Source: Paenibacillus harenae DSM 16969
GTDB taxonomy: Bacteria > Bacillota > Bacilli > Paenibacillales > Paenibacillaceae
DNA: 64,000 bases
Reading direction: 5' to 3'
Assembly: GCF_000422465.1 (NCBI RefSeq)
Contig: NZ_KE383842.1
Span: forward strand, 1,075,845 to 1,139,844
Part shown: one piece after another, positions 23,805-32,855 of the stretch
Layout: each line of letters begins with the position of its first letter
How positions within the stretch are numbered: position 1 is the first letter of the stretch
The notes under the pieces: generated by a model
Databases searched by the model: none
Told to the model about the DNA's origin: nothing
The model's input: the letters and a program-made list of their open reading frames with translations, nothing else
Made by a program: the position numbers and the translations under genes

Positions 23805-24941
23805 GTGGAGCTCCGGTTTACGAAAGAACAGGAAGAGCTGCAGAGAGCGGTCCGGCATTTTGCGGAGACGGAAGTTGCGCAGGCCGTGCCTGGGATGGAA
23901 CGGTCCGACGAATTTCCCTCCGCGTTGGTGAACAGAATGGGACAGCTGGGCTTCATGGGGATCCCGATTCCGAAGCAATGGGGCGGAGCCGGGGGAGATT
24001 TCATCTCCTATATTATTGCGATCAATGAGCTTTCCAAGGTTAGCGCGGCGGCGGGCGTCATCCTGTCGGTCCATACGTCGGTCGGCACGTTCCCGATCTG
24101 GTATTACGGTACGGACGTACAACGGGATAAATACGTCCGCAGACTTGCTTCGGGGGAATGGTTAGGGGCGTTCGCCTTAACGGAGCCCCATGCCGGTTCG
24201 GATGCGGCATCGATCAGGACATCGGCCGAGCGGCGCGGCGACCATTATATATTGAACGGAGCGAAGGTATTCATTACGAACGCCGGAGCCGCGCAGGTTT
24301 ATATTACTTTCGCCGTTACCGACCCGGACAAAGGCGCCGGAGGAATTACGGCTTTTATTATCGAGAGCGGCAATGAAGGCTTGCATATCGGGAAAAAGGA
24401 GAAAAAGATGGGCCTTCACGGCTCGAACACCTGCGAATTGATCTTTGAGCAGATGAAGGTGCCGGCCGCCCGGCGGCTCGGGGGCGAAGGCGAGGGCTTC
24501 GCTATTGCCAAAGCTTCACTGGACGGGGGAAGAATCGGAATAGGCGCTCAAGCGCTCGGCATCGCGCAAGCCGCGCTCCGCTTGCTCGAAGGCCGGTTTA
24601 TGAAGGATTCCGGCGGCAAGCGGAAAGGCAAGCTGCCGCCTTATTATGTTCAGCTGGCTGAACTGGCCGCGAAAGCGGAAGCGGCCAGACTTCTGGTCTA
24701 CCGCGCCGCCTATTTGCGGCAGGAAGGGCGGTCCTGCACAAAGGAATCGTCCATGGCGAAAATGTTCGCGTCCGACACGGCCGTCGAAGCGGCGGGCGCT
24801 GCCGTAAGGCTGCTTGGCACGCAGGGGTGGATCCGGGAACAGCCGGCCGAGCGGATGTTCCGCGATGCGAAGGTGACGCAAATCTATGAAGGAACGAACG
24901 AGATCCACCGCATCGTCATCAGCGGACAGCTGTTTAAATAA
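23805..24941 (+). CDS. mmgC: Acyl-CoA dehydrogenase
   Basis: 378 residues from a GTG start preceded by GAAAGGAG. Canonical: FALTEPHAGSDA for FAD/substrate binding, KVFITNAG, and the catalytic Glu in IYEGTNEIHR. Introduces the 2,3-double bond into acyl-CoA with electron-transferring flavoprotein as acceptor; no etfAB genes are adjacent. It is the intact counterpart of the divergent paralogue at the operon start. Confidence 0.92.
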   Translation: MELRFTKEQEELQRAVRHFAETEVAQAVPGMERSDEFPSALVNRMGQLGFMGIPIPKQWGGAGGDFISYIIAINELSKVSAAAGVILSVHTSVGTFPIWYYGTDVQRDKYVRRLASGEWLGAFALTEPHAGSDAASIRTSAERRGDHYILNGAKVFITNAGAAQVYITFAVTDPDKGAGGITAFIIESGNEGLHIGKKEKKMGLHGSNTCELIFEQMKVPAARRLGGEGEGFAIAKASLDGGRIGIGAQALGIAQAALRLLEGRFMKDSGGKRKGKLPPYYVQLAELAAKAEAARLLVYRAAYLRQEGRSCTKESSMAKMFASDTAVEAAGAAVRLLGTQGWIREQPAERMFRDAKVTQIYEGTNEIHRIVISGQLFK

Positions 24942-24968
24942 GAAGACTCATGCAGAGGAGGGGAACGA

Positions 24969-25856
24969 ATGGGGGACTCTCCCGGGAAACGGCTGCGCAA
25001 GGCGCTGGGCAAGGAGAAGCCTCTGCAGGTAGCCGGCGCGGTCAACGCCTATTCGGCGATGATGGCGGAACGTGCGGGCTTTCGCGCGTTGTACGTATCC
25101 GGAGCCGGAGTGGCGAACGCTTCATTCGGACTGCCGGACTTAGGGATGACATCGTTAAACGACGTGCTTGAGGATGTGCGCCGCATCGGGGGCGCAACGG
25201 AGCTGCCGATGCTCGTCGATGCGGACACGGGCTTCGGCGGCGCCTTCCAGATCGCGCGGACCGTGAAGGAAATGATTCGCGCGGGAGCGGCCGGCATCCA
25301 TATCGAGGATCAGATTGCCGCCAAGAGATGCGGCCACAGGCCGAATAAATCGATTGTCAGTCCGGAAGAAATGATTGACCGAATGAAAGCGGCCGCGGAT
25401 GCCCGGACGGATGCGCGGTTCGTTCTGATGGCTCGAACCGACGCGATCGCCGCCGAAGGCCTGGAAGCCGCGATCGAGCGGGCTTGCGCATACGTCGAGG
25501 CAGGAGCGGATATGATTTTCCCGGAGGCGGTCAAGCGGCTTGAAGATTACGCGAAATTCGCCGAAGCGGTCAAAGTGCCGATCCTTGCCAATATCACCGA
25601 ATTCGGGCAGACGCCTCTCTTCACGGTGGAGGAGCTGCGCTCCGCCGGCGTCAGCCTTGCCCTGTATCCGCTCTCGGCCTTTCGCGCCATGAGCGCCGCG
25701 GCATGGCAGGTCTATCGGACCGTTCGCCGGGAGGGAACGCAGCAGGCCGTCGTGAGCGGCATGCAGACCCGCTCTGAGCTGTATGATTTCCTTCACTATT
25801 TCGACTATGAACGCAAGTTGGATCAGTTGTTTGGAGAGGAAGGGGGAGAAAGCTGA
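24969..25856 (+). CDS. prpB: 2-methylisocitrate lyase
   Basis: 295 residues, isocitrate-lyase/PEP-mutase superfamily. DADTGFGG supplies metal-binding acids, HIEDQ and KRCGHRPNK hold the catalytic Cys, and ARTDA lies downstream. Cleaves 2-methylisocitrate to pyruvate and succinate, the last step of the methylcitrate cycle for propionyl-CoA. GAGGAGGGG lies before the ATG. In B. subtilis this gene closes the mmg operon; here it precedes mmgD. Confidence 0.9.
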   Translation: MGDSPGKRLRKALGKEKPLQVAGAVNAYSAMMAERAGFRALYVSGAGVANASFGLPDLGMTSLNDVLEDVRRIGGATELPMLVDADTGFGGAFQIARTVKEMIRAGAAGIHIEDQIAAKRCGHRPNKSIVSPEEMIDRMKAAADARTDARFVLMARTDAIAAEGLEAAIERACAYVEAGADMIFPEAVKRLEDYAKFAEAVKVPILANITEFGQTPLFTVEELRSAGVSLALYPLSAFRAMSAAAWQVYRTVRREGTQQAVVSGMQTRSELYDFLHYFDYERKLDQLFGEEGGES

Positions 25857-26977
25857 TGGCGGTCAAAAAAACGGGCGGGCTCGCCGAAGTCATTGCCGGG
25901 CTGACTGCGGTCTCCACGGTAGGGAAGGAAGGCAAAGGATTAACCTATCGAGGTTACTCCATTCACGATCTGGCGGAATTCGGAACCTTCGAGGAAACCG
26001 CTTATTTGCTTATTTACGGTAAATTGCCGAGCGAAACGGAATTACGGCAGTATAAGATCAGGCTCGCCGGTCTGAGACGGCTGCCGGAAGGCGTTCGCGG
26101 CTTGCTGGAGCTGCTGCCCGGAGATGCGCATCCGATGGACGTTCTGCGGACCGGAATGTCCGCGCTTGCCTCCTTCGAGCCGGAAACGGCAGGACGGAGC
26201 CAGTTCGAAATCGCCGACAGGCTGATTGCATGCTGCGCATCGGTCATTATGTATTGGCATCATTATCATACGAGCGGCAGCCGAATAGAGACGGTGACGG
26301 ACAACGGCAGCGTCGCCGGTCATTTCCTGCAGCTGCTGCACGGGCACAAGCCAAGCGAGCTGCAGGAGAGGGCGCTGGACGCCTCGCTTATTCTGTATGC
26401 GGAGCATGAATATAACGCCTCCACCTTCGCCTCCCGCGTGACGGCCTCCACCTTATCCGATTTTTATTCGGCGGTCGTCACCGGAATCGGCACGCTCCGC
26501 GGGCCGCTGCATGGCGGGGCGAACGAAGCGGCGATGGAGCTGATCGGAAGCTTTGGCGATCCTGACGAAGCGGAGGCCGCCGTTCTGCAAATGCTGGCTG
26601 ACAAAAAGCTGATCATGGGCTTCGGCCATCGCGTCTATTCGGTTTCGGACCCGAGATCGGACATTATTAAAGGATGGTCGAAGACCTTGTCGGAGAAGAA
26701 CGGCGGCATGACGCTCTATCAAATCTCCGAGCGGATCGAGCAGGTCATGCAGCGGGAGAAAAAACTGTTTCCGAACCTGGATTTTTACAGCGCGTCGGCC
26801 TACCGGATGTTAGGCATTCCGACAGTCTTCTTCACGCCGATCTTTGTCATCTCGCGCTTAAGCGGCTGGTCCGCCCATATTATCGAGCAGCGGGCGGGTA
26901 ACCGTATCATTCGTCCGAGCGCCGAATACACCGGTCCCGAGCCGCTGCCTTGGGAACCGATTAGCAGCCGTTCTTGA
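25856..26977 (+). CDS. mmgD: 2-methylcitrate synthase / citrate synthase II
   Basis: 373 residues. Citrate-synthase fold with [10 protein letters not shown] near the N-terminus, catalytic His in [12 protein letters not shown] and GFGHRVY, and the terminal [11 protein letters not shown]. Condenses propionyl-CoA (and probably acetyl-CoA) with oxaloacetate. Its ATG overlaps the prpB TGA (TGATGG), so the two are coupled. Assignment as methylcitrate synthase rests on the operon context. Confidence 0.9.
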   Translation: MAVKKTGGLAEVIAGLTAVSTVGKEGKGLTYRGYSIHDLAEFGTFEETAYLLIYGKLPSETELRQYKIRLAGLRRLPEGVRGLLELLPGDAHPMDVLRTGMSALASFEPETAGRSQFEIADRLIACCASVIMYWHHYHTSGSRIETVTDNGSVAGHFLQLLHGHKPSELQERALDASLILYAEHEYNASTFASRVTASTLSDFYSAVVTGIGTLRGPLHGGANEAAMELIGSFGDPDEAEAAVLQMLADKKLIMGFGHRVYSVSDPRSDIIKGWSKTLSEKNGGMTLYQISERIEQVMQREKKLFPNLDFYSASAYRMLGIPTVFFTPIFVISRLSGWSAHIIEQRAGNRIIRPSAEYTGPEPLPWEPISSRS

Positions 26978-27000
26978 CGAAAATCGAGAGGAGGAAGCTC

Positions 27001-28443
27001 ATGTCTGCGCCTGGCAATAACATTCGGCCGGAGCCGGATCAGGTACTGGCCGAAATCGCCGATTATGTATTGAACTACAATATTGACAGCGGGGAAGCGT
27101 ATGCGACGGCCCGGTTATGTCTGATGGATACGCTCGGCTGCGGCCTGCTTGCGCTTCGTTATCCCGAATGCGCGAAGCTGCTTGGCCCGATCGTGCCCGG
27201 CACCGTTGTCCCGAACGGCTCGCGCGTGCCGGGCACATCCATCCAGACCGATCCCGTTACGGCGGCTTTCAATATCGGCTGCATGATCCGCTGGCTGGAC
27301 TATAACGATACTTGGCTTGCGGCGGAATGGGGGCACCCCTCCGATAATTTGGGCGGCATCCTTGCGGTTGCCGACTATATAAGCCGGAAAAATATATCCG
27401 AGGGAAAGCCGCCGTTAACGATGCGCGATGTACTTACGGCCATGATTATGGCCCATGAAATTCAAGGCGTTATCGCGCTTGAGAACAGCTTTAACCGCGT
27501 TGGTCTCGACCATGTGATTCTCGTAAAGGTTGCAACGACGGCCGTCGTTGCCAAGCTGCTCGGAGGAACGCGGGACGAAATCATTCAAGCGGTATCCAAT
27601 GCGTGGATCGACGGGCATCCGCTGCGGACGTACCGCCACTCGCCGAATACGGGCACGCGCAAATCCTGGGCTGCCGGCGACGCGACGAGCCGCGGCGTCC
27701 GGCTGGCGCTGATGGCCATGATGGGCGAGATGGGGTATCCGTCCGCCTTATCGGCGCCTGCCTGGGGATTTTATGACGTGCTTTTCAAAGGCCGATCGTT
27801 CTCCTTCTCGAGGCCTTTCGAAAGTTATGTCATGGAAAATATTTTGTTCAAAATTTCATATCCGGCGGAATTTCACGGGCAGACCGCGGTCGAATGCGCG
27901 ATCCGGCTGCACCCGCTCGTCAAGGACAGAGTGGACGATATCGATAAAATCGTGCTGACTACGCATGAGTCCGCTTTACGCATCATCGATAAGAACGGAC
28001 CGCTTCATAATCCCGCCGACCGGGATCATTGCCTGCAGTATATGACGGCGATCGGACTGCTGCACGGAACGCTGACGGCCGATCATTACGAGGATGAAGC
28101 CGCCCGAGACCCGCGAATCGACAGCCTTCGCCGGAAGATGGCCACGGTCGAAGACCGCAGATATTCCAAGGATTACTTGGATGCGGCGAAAAGATCGATC
28201 GCCAATGCGATTCAAATTTTTTTCAAAGACGGGACGGCGACGGGTAAAGTGGAAATCGAGTACCCGATCGGGCATCGCCGCAGACGCTCGGAAGCCGTCC
28301 CGCTTCTGCAGCGAAAGTTTGAAGCGAACGTTAGGAGCCGTTTTCCCGGCAAGCAAGCCCGTGCGATAGTGGAGCAGCTTCAGGATCAAGCGGCCTTGGA
28401 GCGGATGCCGGTTCAACGATTTATGGATCTGTTCATGATTTAA
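27001..28443 (+). CDS. mmgE: 2-methylcitrate dehydratase (MmgE/PrpD family)
   Basis: 480 residues. Family motifs include [17 protein letters not shown] at the N-terminus, [19 protein letters not shown], and [15 protein letters not shown]. Dehydrates 2-methylcitrate to 2-methylaconitate or isomerises it towards methylisocitrate. The ATG at 27001 follows GAGAGGAGGAAG; a TTG at 26974 in frame overlaps mmgD. Last gene of the operon; a terminator follows. Confidence 0.9.
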   Translation: MSAPGNNIRPEPDQVLAEIADYVLNYNIDSGEAYATARLCLMDTLGCGLLALRYPECAKLLGPIVPGTVVPNGSRVPGTSIQTDPVTAAFNIGCMIRWLDYNDTWLAAEWGHPSDNLGGILAVADYISRKNISEGKPPLTMRDVLTAMIMAHEIQGVIALENSFNRVGLDHVILVKVATTAVVAKLLGGTRDEIIQAVSNAWIDGHPLRTYRHSPNTGTRKSWAAGDATSRGVRLALMAMMGEMGYPSALSAPAWGFYDVLFKGRSFSFSRPFESYVMENILFKISYPAEFHGQTAVECAIRLHPLVKDRVDDIDKIVLTTHESALRIIDKNGPLHNPADRDHCLQYMTAIGLLHGTLTADHYEDEAARDPRIDSLRRKMATVEDRRYSKDYLDAAKRSIANAIQIFFKDGTATGKVEIEYPIGHRRRRSEAVPLLQRKFEANVRSRFPGKQARAIVEQLQDQAALERMPVQRFMDLFMI

Positions 28444-28450
28444 GTCTTGA

Positions 28451-28480
28451 ACGGCTGCAAAAATATTTTGTAGCCGTTTT
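28451..28480 (+). terminator. Terminator of the mmg-like operon
   Basis: ACGGCTGCAAAA / TTTTGTAGCCGT, with one mismatch, then TTT. Confidence 0.8.
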
Positions 28481-28565
28481 GTAACTTATCGGGCATAGCG
28501 GACGTTATATTCTATACATAGAGAGAATAAGAATATACTCCCAGTTAAGAAGGAGCGTCTGCGCG

Positions 28566-29075
28566 ATGAAAAAATACGCCATGGTGGCTGTCGTTGCAAT
28601 AGCCTGTCTAACCGCCTTCAACTTTGCGCCGACGGGCGTCCGGGAATATGTGCCGGTAACCGTAACGCCGGATCTGCAAACAGGCTACATCGATCATATC
28701 GGGAAGAAGGAGCAGCGTTACGTCATCTCCTTCGATCCGATCCATTGGTACGAGGGGGAGCAGGCCGTTCAAAAGTTCGCGGAGCATGAAGGCGATGCCG
28801 GGATGGATGGGCCTCCGGACGGCTACTACATCATAAACGACGAGGAAGAACTGAGTGAGCTGCCGATTGCGGAAGATGCGATCGTGCTTATGCAGATCTA
28901 TAATCGGACCGGCAACATCGAAGAAGCCGAAATCCAATGGGATGAACAAATAACGGTAGATAAATTCATTGAGCTATTGAATATAGAGGATGATCTTCAA
29001 TTAAAAGGCTTTCCTTACCACCTGACGGTGAAAGACGGGGAGATCGTCCGTATCGTGCAGCAATATGTGCCATAA
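28566..29075 (+). CDS. Hypothetical exported or membrane-anchored protein
   Basis: 169 residues, not recognised. An N-terminal hydrophobic segment (KKYAMVAVVAIACLTAF) is a signal anchor or signal peptide without a clear lipobox. The rest is acidic and polar, with a beta-rich pattern (QRYVISFDPIHWYEGE, YYIINDEEEL, IVLMQIYN). AAGGAGCG precedes the ATG. Flanked by terminators on both sides, hence a single-gene unit. Confidence 0.7.
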   Translation: MKKYAMVAVVAIACLTAFNFAPTGVREYVPVTVTPDLQTGYIDHIGKKEQRYVISFDPIHWYEGEQAVQKFAEHEGDAGMDGPPDGYYIINDEEELSELPIAEDAIVLMQIYNRTGNIEEAEIQWDEQITVDKFIELLNIEDDLQLKGFPYHLTVKDGEIVRIVQQYVP

Positions 29076-29084
29076 ATGAATGAG

Positions 29085-29109
29085 AAGCCGCGGCTGCCGC
29101 GGCTTTTTT
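29085..29109 (+). terminator. Terminator
   Basis: AAGCCGCGG / CCGCGGCTT, a perfect 9-bp stem, loop CTG, then TTTT. Confidence 0.85.
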
Positions 29110-29148
29110 ATTTCTGCCTAAAGACCGCGTGCTCGCGGACATTTTTTT

Positions 29149-30000
29149 CTAATCTCTTCCTGCCGCGTACAGCTTCTGCGCCACCATTCGAGGCTCCGTC
29201 TTTGCCGTTGACAAGTGGTCGCCGCTGCCTTGGATAAACCGGAAGAAACCAAGCCTGCCGGACATTTGCGGATGCCAGCCGTACTCGCTGCTGCCAAACG
29301 GCAGCACATTGTCCTCCGTTAGATATACGTAGCTCTTTGGAATATCCAAACTGTAAAAAGCTTTCAGATCAAGCTTCTCGTACGCCGGACGCGCGGGCTC
29401 CGGCGTTATGTTGTTATACAATTGCTCCGCCAGCCCCAAGCTTGCCAGATTGACGAAAGATTCACGGAACAGCGTAAATGGCAGCATGATCGTGTCGTCT
29501 ACCGAGCTTTCTCTCAGCTGCTTGAACAGCCGCAGGGAAGCGGGAGCGAATTCGTCCGCCACGCTTTGTCCGTCCTTCAGGACGAACGCGTTCAGAAACA
29601 CAAGCCGCTTAATCCGGTCGGGCACGAGCTCGGCCGCCTTCTGGATCAGACTGCCGCCAAAGCAGTGGCCGACAAGCACGATATCATACAAATTTCTCAT
29701 ACGGATATAGTCCGTCAGAGCATTCGTCAGCATGGCATGAGTAACCGCCTTATTCGGATCGGCGCCGTGTCCGGGATACTCCGGGATATAGACGATATGC
29801 CCCATTTTACGCAATTCATCGGCGATTTCATCCCAGAAGCTTGCGTCAGCCCAAGCTCCATGGACTAGGACAAAGGATAGCGGCAGCTGCTTCTCGATCC
29901 AATGCGAAATCGTATGCTGCGGCCATACGGGCAGCTTGTAATTTAGGTACCCCGGAAGTGAGCGCCAACCGGAAGGATTCGTATTTGTGAAATGCCGCAT
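29149..30000 (-). CDS. Alpha/beta-fold hydrolase with Cys in the nucleophile elbow
   Basis: 283 residues. Oxyanion-side motif LVHGAWADASFWDE and PGHGAD place it near the MES/hydroxynitrile-lyase-like branch of alpha/beta hydrolases. The nucleophile elbow reads GHCFGGS, with a TGC codon where Ser is usual. The His is probably in GSGDHLS. A Cys nucleophile occurs naturally in dienelactone hydrolases, so activity may persist with changed specificity. About 35 residues precede the first strand, so a later start is possible. No signal peptide. Confidence 0.8.
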   Translation of the reverse strand: MRHFTNTNPSGWRSLPGYLNYKLPVWPQHTISHWIEKQLPLSFVLVHGAWADASFWDEIADELRKMGHIVYIPEYPGHGADPNKAVTHAMLTNALTDYIRMRNLYDIVLVGHCFGGSLIQKAAELVPDRIKRLVFLNAFVLKDGQSVADEFAPASLRLFKQLRESSVDDTIMLPFTLFRESFVNLASLGLAEQLYNNITPEPARPAYEKLDLKAFYSLDIPKSYVYLTEDNVLPFGSSEYGWHPQMSGRLGFFRFIQGSGDHLSTAKTEPRMVAQKLYAAGRD

Positions 30001-30181
30001 CGATTCATTTTCCTCTCAAGATTAGATTCTTCAGCATATGCCTAATCGCTCAAGAGGTTAAACGCGCAGCGTTATTCGCGGTTTAAATGAATGATTTCCT
30101 GTATCGGGGAAAGGAATAATCAAACGGATGTCGAAAAAGTAACGAGCACAATCATCACAAACATTTGGGGAGTGGACCGTT

Positions 30182-30589
30182 TTGTTTTTGCATTTTCTGC
30201 AGTCAAAAGAACATAAGCTAGCTTTTCTGGAATTGGCGCATGTCGTTGCCCGCGCGGACGGATTCGTCAATCGGAAGGAAGAGCAATATTTAAAGTCCTT
30301 TATGGACGAGATGGGGATGACGCAATCGGAGATTGCCTTATCTGCAGACCGGCAGTTGTCTGACATCATCGGAGGCTTGAAGGATGAGCAGGTCAAAAAC
30401 ATCTTTTTTGCCGAAATCCTGCTTCTCATATTCGCCGACGGCGATTATAACGACGAGGAGAAGCAAATCGCAAGAGAGTTGAAGCGGCAGTTCGGCTTCT
30501 CGGACGAAGCCTACGAATCGTTCAAAGACTGGGTCATTCGTATGGATACCCTCAAAATCGAAGGACTTAAGCTGATATTAGACATATAG
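30182..30589 (+). CDS. TerB-like (tellurite-resistance TerB family) protein
   Basis: 135 residues from TTG with GGGGAGTGG upstream. All-helical TerB-like domain with the acidic DG pairs typical of the family: ARADGFVNRKEEQYL in the first half and IFADGDYNDEEKQIARE in the second. These are candidate metal-binding acids. No other ter genes are present, so a tellurite link is not implied. Single gene between terminators. Confidence 0.75.
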   Translation: MFLHFLQSKEHKLAFLELAHVVARADGFVNRKEEQYLKSFMDEMGMTQSEIALSADRQLSDIIGGLKDEQVKNIFFAEILLLIFADGDYNDEEKQIARELKRQFGFSDEAYESFKDWVIRMDTLKIEGLKLILDI

Positions 30590-30603
30590 TAAAAACGTGA
30601 ACG

Positions 30604-30644
30604 AATGGAGTGCAACGGCTATTGCCGCTAAGCACTCCATTTTT
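30604..30644. terminator. Bidirectional terminator
   Basis: AATGGAGTGC / GCACTCCATT with inner CGGC / GCCG, followed by T. Confidence 0.85.
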
Positions 30645-30652
30645 CATGTCAG

Positions 30653-30826
30653 CTAAGGCGAGTATTTTCTCACTTTATTGATCCATTTCATCAGGGAAGG
30701 CGCCGATTTCTTATTGCTGCGCGCAGGCGGCTCTTGCTTGACAAAATCACCGCGACGGTCACGTCTTTCCCATTCGATCTGCCGGTCTTCCCATAATTTC
30801 TCAGCTGCGTAGGGATGGAATAACAT
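30653..30826 (-). CDS. Small basic hypothetical protein
   Basis: 57 residues, starting MLFHPYAAEKLWEDRQIEWE, with a Lys/Arg-rich second half. AAGGAGGAG lies about 10 nt before the ATG and decides this start over the upstream in-frame ATG at 30952, whose extra residues are mostly low-quality. Probably soluble; no domain recognised. It is divergent from the SgrR-like regulator, so the two share a 159-bp control region. Confidence 0.65.
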   Translation of the reverse strand: MLFHPYAAEKLWEDRQIEWERRDRRGDFVKQEPPARSNKKSAPSLMKWINKVRKYSP

Positions 30827-30900
30827 AATAAAACTCCTCCTTGCGAGCTTTCCGCTCGACTTCAATAAATTGTATTTCTTGTTTTCATTATGCGGTCGCA

Positions 30901-30947
30901 AAAAGGGGATAAAAAGAGTATAATCTGATTTATATATTTCCCCTTTT
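30901..30947. promoter_or_regulatory. Inverted repeat around a TATAAT, SgrR-like gene promoter region
   Basis: AAAAGGGGA (30901-30909) and its exact complement TCCCCTTTT (30939-30947) flank TATAAT at 30919-30924. This is either an operator overlapping the promoter or, at RNA level, a stem. The -35 is weak. Confidence 0.4.
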
Positions 30948-30985
30948 ATCAAAACGCCGGATTAGGCGGTAAGGAGGAATGCTTT

Positions 30986-32767
30986 TTGTTAACGGATGAA
31001 CGGTATTTGATGTTATTCTCGAAGTTTGGCGAATCCGCAGGTGCGGCGGGGAATGCAATTGAAGTATCGCTGGATCAACTGTCGGATGCCTTATTCTGCA
31101 CGTCGCGGAACGTGAAGCTTATTATCCGGAAGCTGGAGGAAGAAAAACTGATCAAGTGGAGCGCCGGCCGCGGCCGCGGCAACCGGTCGAAGCTGACGTT
31201 CCAGGTTGCTCTAGATAAGAAGCTGCTCGAGCTCGCGCAGCAATGCGCGTTGAAAGGCGAATATAAATACGCATTCGAGCTGATCCGGCAATACGGGGAA
31301 GGAACGACGGTAAGGAGTATGTTCGTGGAATGGCTGAATGATCACTTCGGCTACCGGACGGTTCAACTAAACGATATCGAAGCGGATATTCTACGCCTTC
31401 CCGTTTACAGGCCGATTCTGTCCTTCGATCCCAAGGATCTGTATTACGCGTTCAGCGCGCATATGATCAAGCAAATATTCGACTGCCTGCTTCGTTACGA
31501 CCGGGACGCCGGCAAGATCGTTCCTTCCTTGGCGCATGCGTGGGAGCATGATGAAACAGGCAGGGAGTGGACGTTTCATCTCCGCAAAGGAGTCATGTTC
31601 CATCACGGCAGGGAGCTGGTTGCAGATGACGTCGTCTATTCCTTGACGCGTCTGAAAGGAAGCGGCGCATCGGGATGGTTTGTCCGTTCGATCGTTCAGA
31701 TAGAAGCGATGGGTAAGCGGACGGTCCACATCAAGCTGGCCGAACCGAACTGGCTGTTTGCCCGATTCATGTGCTCGCCGGGCTTATCGGTCGTACCTCA
31801 TGATCTGGTGGAGCAGGATGAGCTCTTCTGGCAGCATCCCGTCGGTACGGGTCCGTTCCGGTTCGTGGATTGGACGGTTGACCGCTTCACGATGGATGCG
31901 AATCCGACTTATTTTCAAGGTCGCGCTCACCTGGACGGCGTTGTCATCGTAACCATGCCGGAGGATACGATCGCTTATTCCAAAAGCTGGGACCAGCTGC
32001 TCGTTGATCACGATTTGCGGGATATCCAACCGGAAAACGGCTGGAAAAAAATTGAGTCGATCTGCAACGGCTGCAGCATGCTCACATGGAATATGAGAAA
32101 AGAGGGGCCGCAGCAGTCGGCGGAATTTCGCAAGGCTGTCGATTTGCTGATGGATCGCACGCGAATGATCCGCGATCTCGGCGAAGACCGGATATATCCG
32201 GCGCTTGGATTCCATCCGAGCGAAGCCTCGCGCCGCTTTCAGGACAGCTGCGAAGCCGGGCTTGCCCTTTCCTTACTTGAGCAATCGGGCTATAAAGGCG
32301 AGCCTGTCCAAATAAGCACCTATGGCATCCATGAGCAGGATGCTTTGTGGATACAGCGGAAGCTGAGGGCATTCGGCATCAACATTCAAGTGCAAATCGA
32401 AACCTGGGACACCATCAGGGAACCGGGCGTGCGTCAAAACGCGGATTGCCTCATTTATTGCGTCGTGTTCGCAGAAGATGAAGTGTGCCTGATCGAGATG
32501 TATGAGCAAACCGGTAATTTTCTAAGAGAACACATGGATCCTCGCCTGCTAGATTGGGTGAAGCAAAAAATCGATGCTGCGTTAGCCTGCCAGCGGGCAG
32601 AGGACCGGTGGGAGCTGCTTTTTGACATTGAGAATAAGATCAGGGATGAGACGCATGTTATTTTTCTTCTGCACAAGAAGCTGAACACGTTCTATAACCC
32701 GAACATTAAAGGAGTGGGCGTCAATTCGCTCGGCTGGATCGATTTCAAAGACATTTGGCTCGATTAA
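30986..32767 (+). CDS. SgrR-like regulator: DNA-binding domain plus SBP_bac_5 domain
   Basis: 593 residues from TTG with AAGGAGG eight nt upstream. An N-terminal winged helix-turn-helix (about 1-110; SLDQLSDALFCTSRNVKLIIRKLEEE) is fused to a family-5 solute-binding domain (about 150-590), recognised by LRKGVMFHHGRELVADDVVYS and HPVGTGPFRFVDW. There is no signal peptide, so the binding domain senses a ligand in the cytoplasm and controls transcription. The target is unknown; in Bacillales such genes often sit beside MFS exporters, but none is adjacent here. Confidence 0.88.
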   Translation: MLTDERYLMLFSKFGESAGAAGNAIEVSLDQLSDALFCTSRNVKLIIRKLEEEKLIKWSAGRGRGNRSKLTFQVALDKKLLELAQQCALKGEYKYAFELIRQYGEGTTVRSMFVEWLNDHFGYRTVQLNDIEADILRLPVYRPILSFDPKDLYYAFSAHMIKQIFDCLLRYDRDAGKIVPSLAHAWEHDETGREWTFHLRKGVMFHHGRELVADDVVYSLTRLKGSGASGWFVRSIVQIEAMGKRTVHIKLAEPNWLFARFMCSPGLSVVPHDLVEQDELFWQHPVGTGPFRFVDWTVDRFTMDANPTYFQGRAHLDGVVIVTMPEDTIAYSKSWDQLLVDHDLRDIQPENGWKKIESICNGCSMLTWNMRKEGPQQSAEFRKAVDLLMDRTRMIRDLGEDRIYPALGFHPSEASRRFQDSCEAGLALSLLEQSGYKGEPVQISTYGIHEQDALWIQRKLRAFGINIQVQIETWDTIREPGVRQNADCLIYCVVFAEDEVCLIEMYEQTGNFLREHMDPRLLDWVKQKIDAALACQRAEDRWELLFDIENKIRDETHVIFLLHKKLNTFYNPNIKGVGVNSLGWIDFKDIWLD

Positions 32768-32792
32768 GCAGCGGTTTTGGCCGAATTCCGCA

Positions 32793-32821
32793 TTGAGTTG
32801 TTCACGTCAAACCTATATAAT
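32793..32821 (+). promoter_or_regulatory. Promoter of the ABC-F gene
   Basis: TTGAGT, 17 bp, perfect TATAAT, 35 bp before the start codon. Confidence 0.7.
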
Positions 32822-32855
32822 AAAACGAGAAAAAACGAGAGAAAAGGTGTCATAC

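Noticed and set aside
30182-30589. Tellurite resistance system
   Set aside because: A lone TerB-like domain without terA/C/D/E/Z neighbours.
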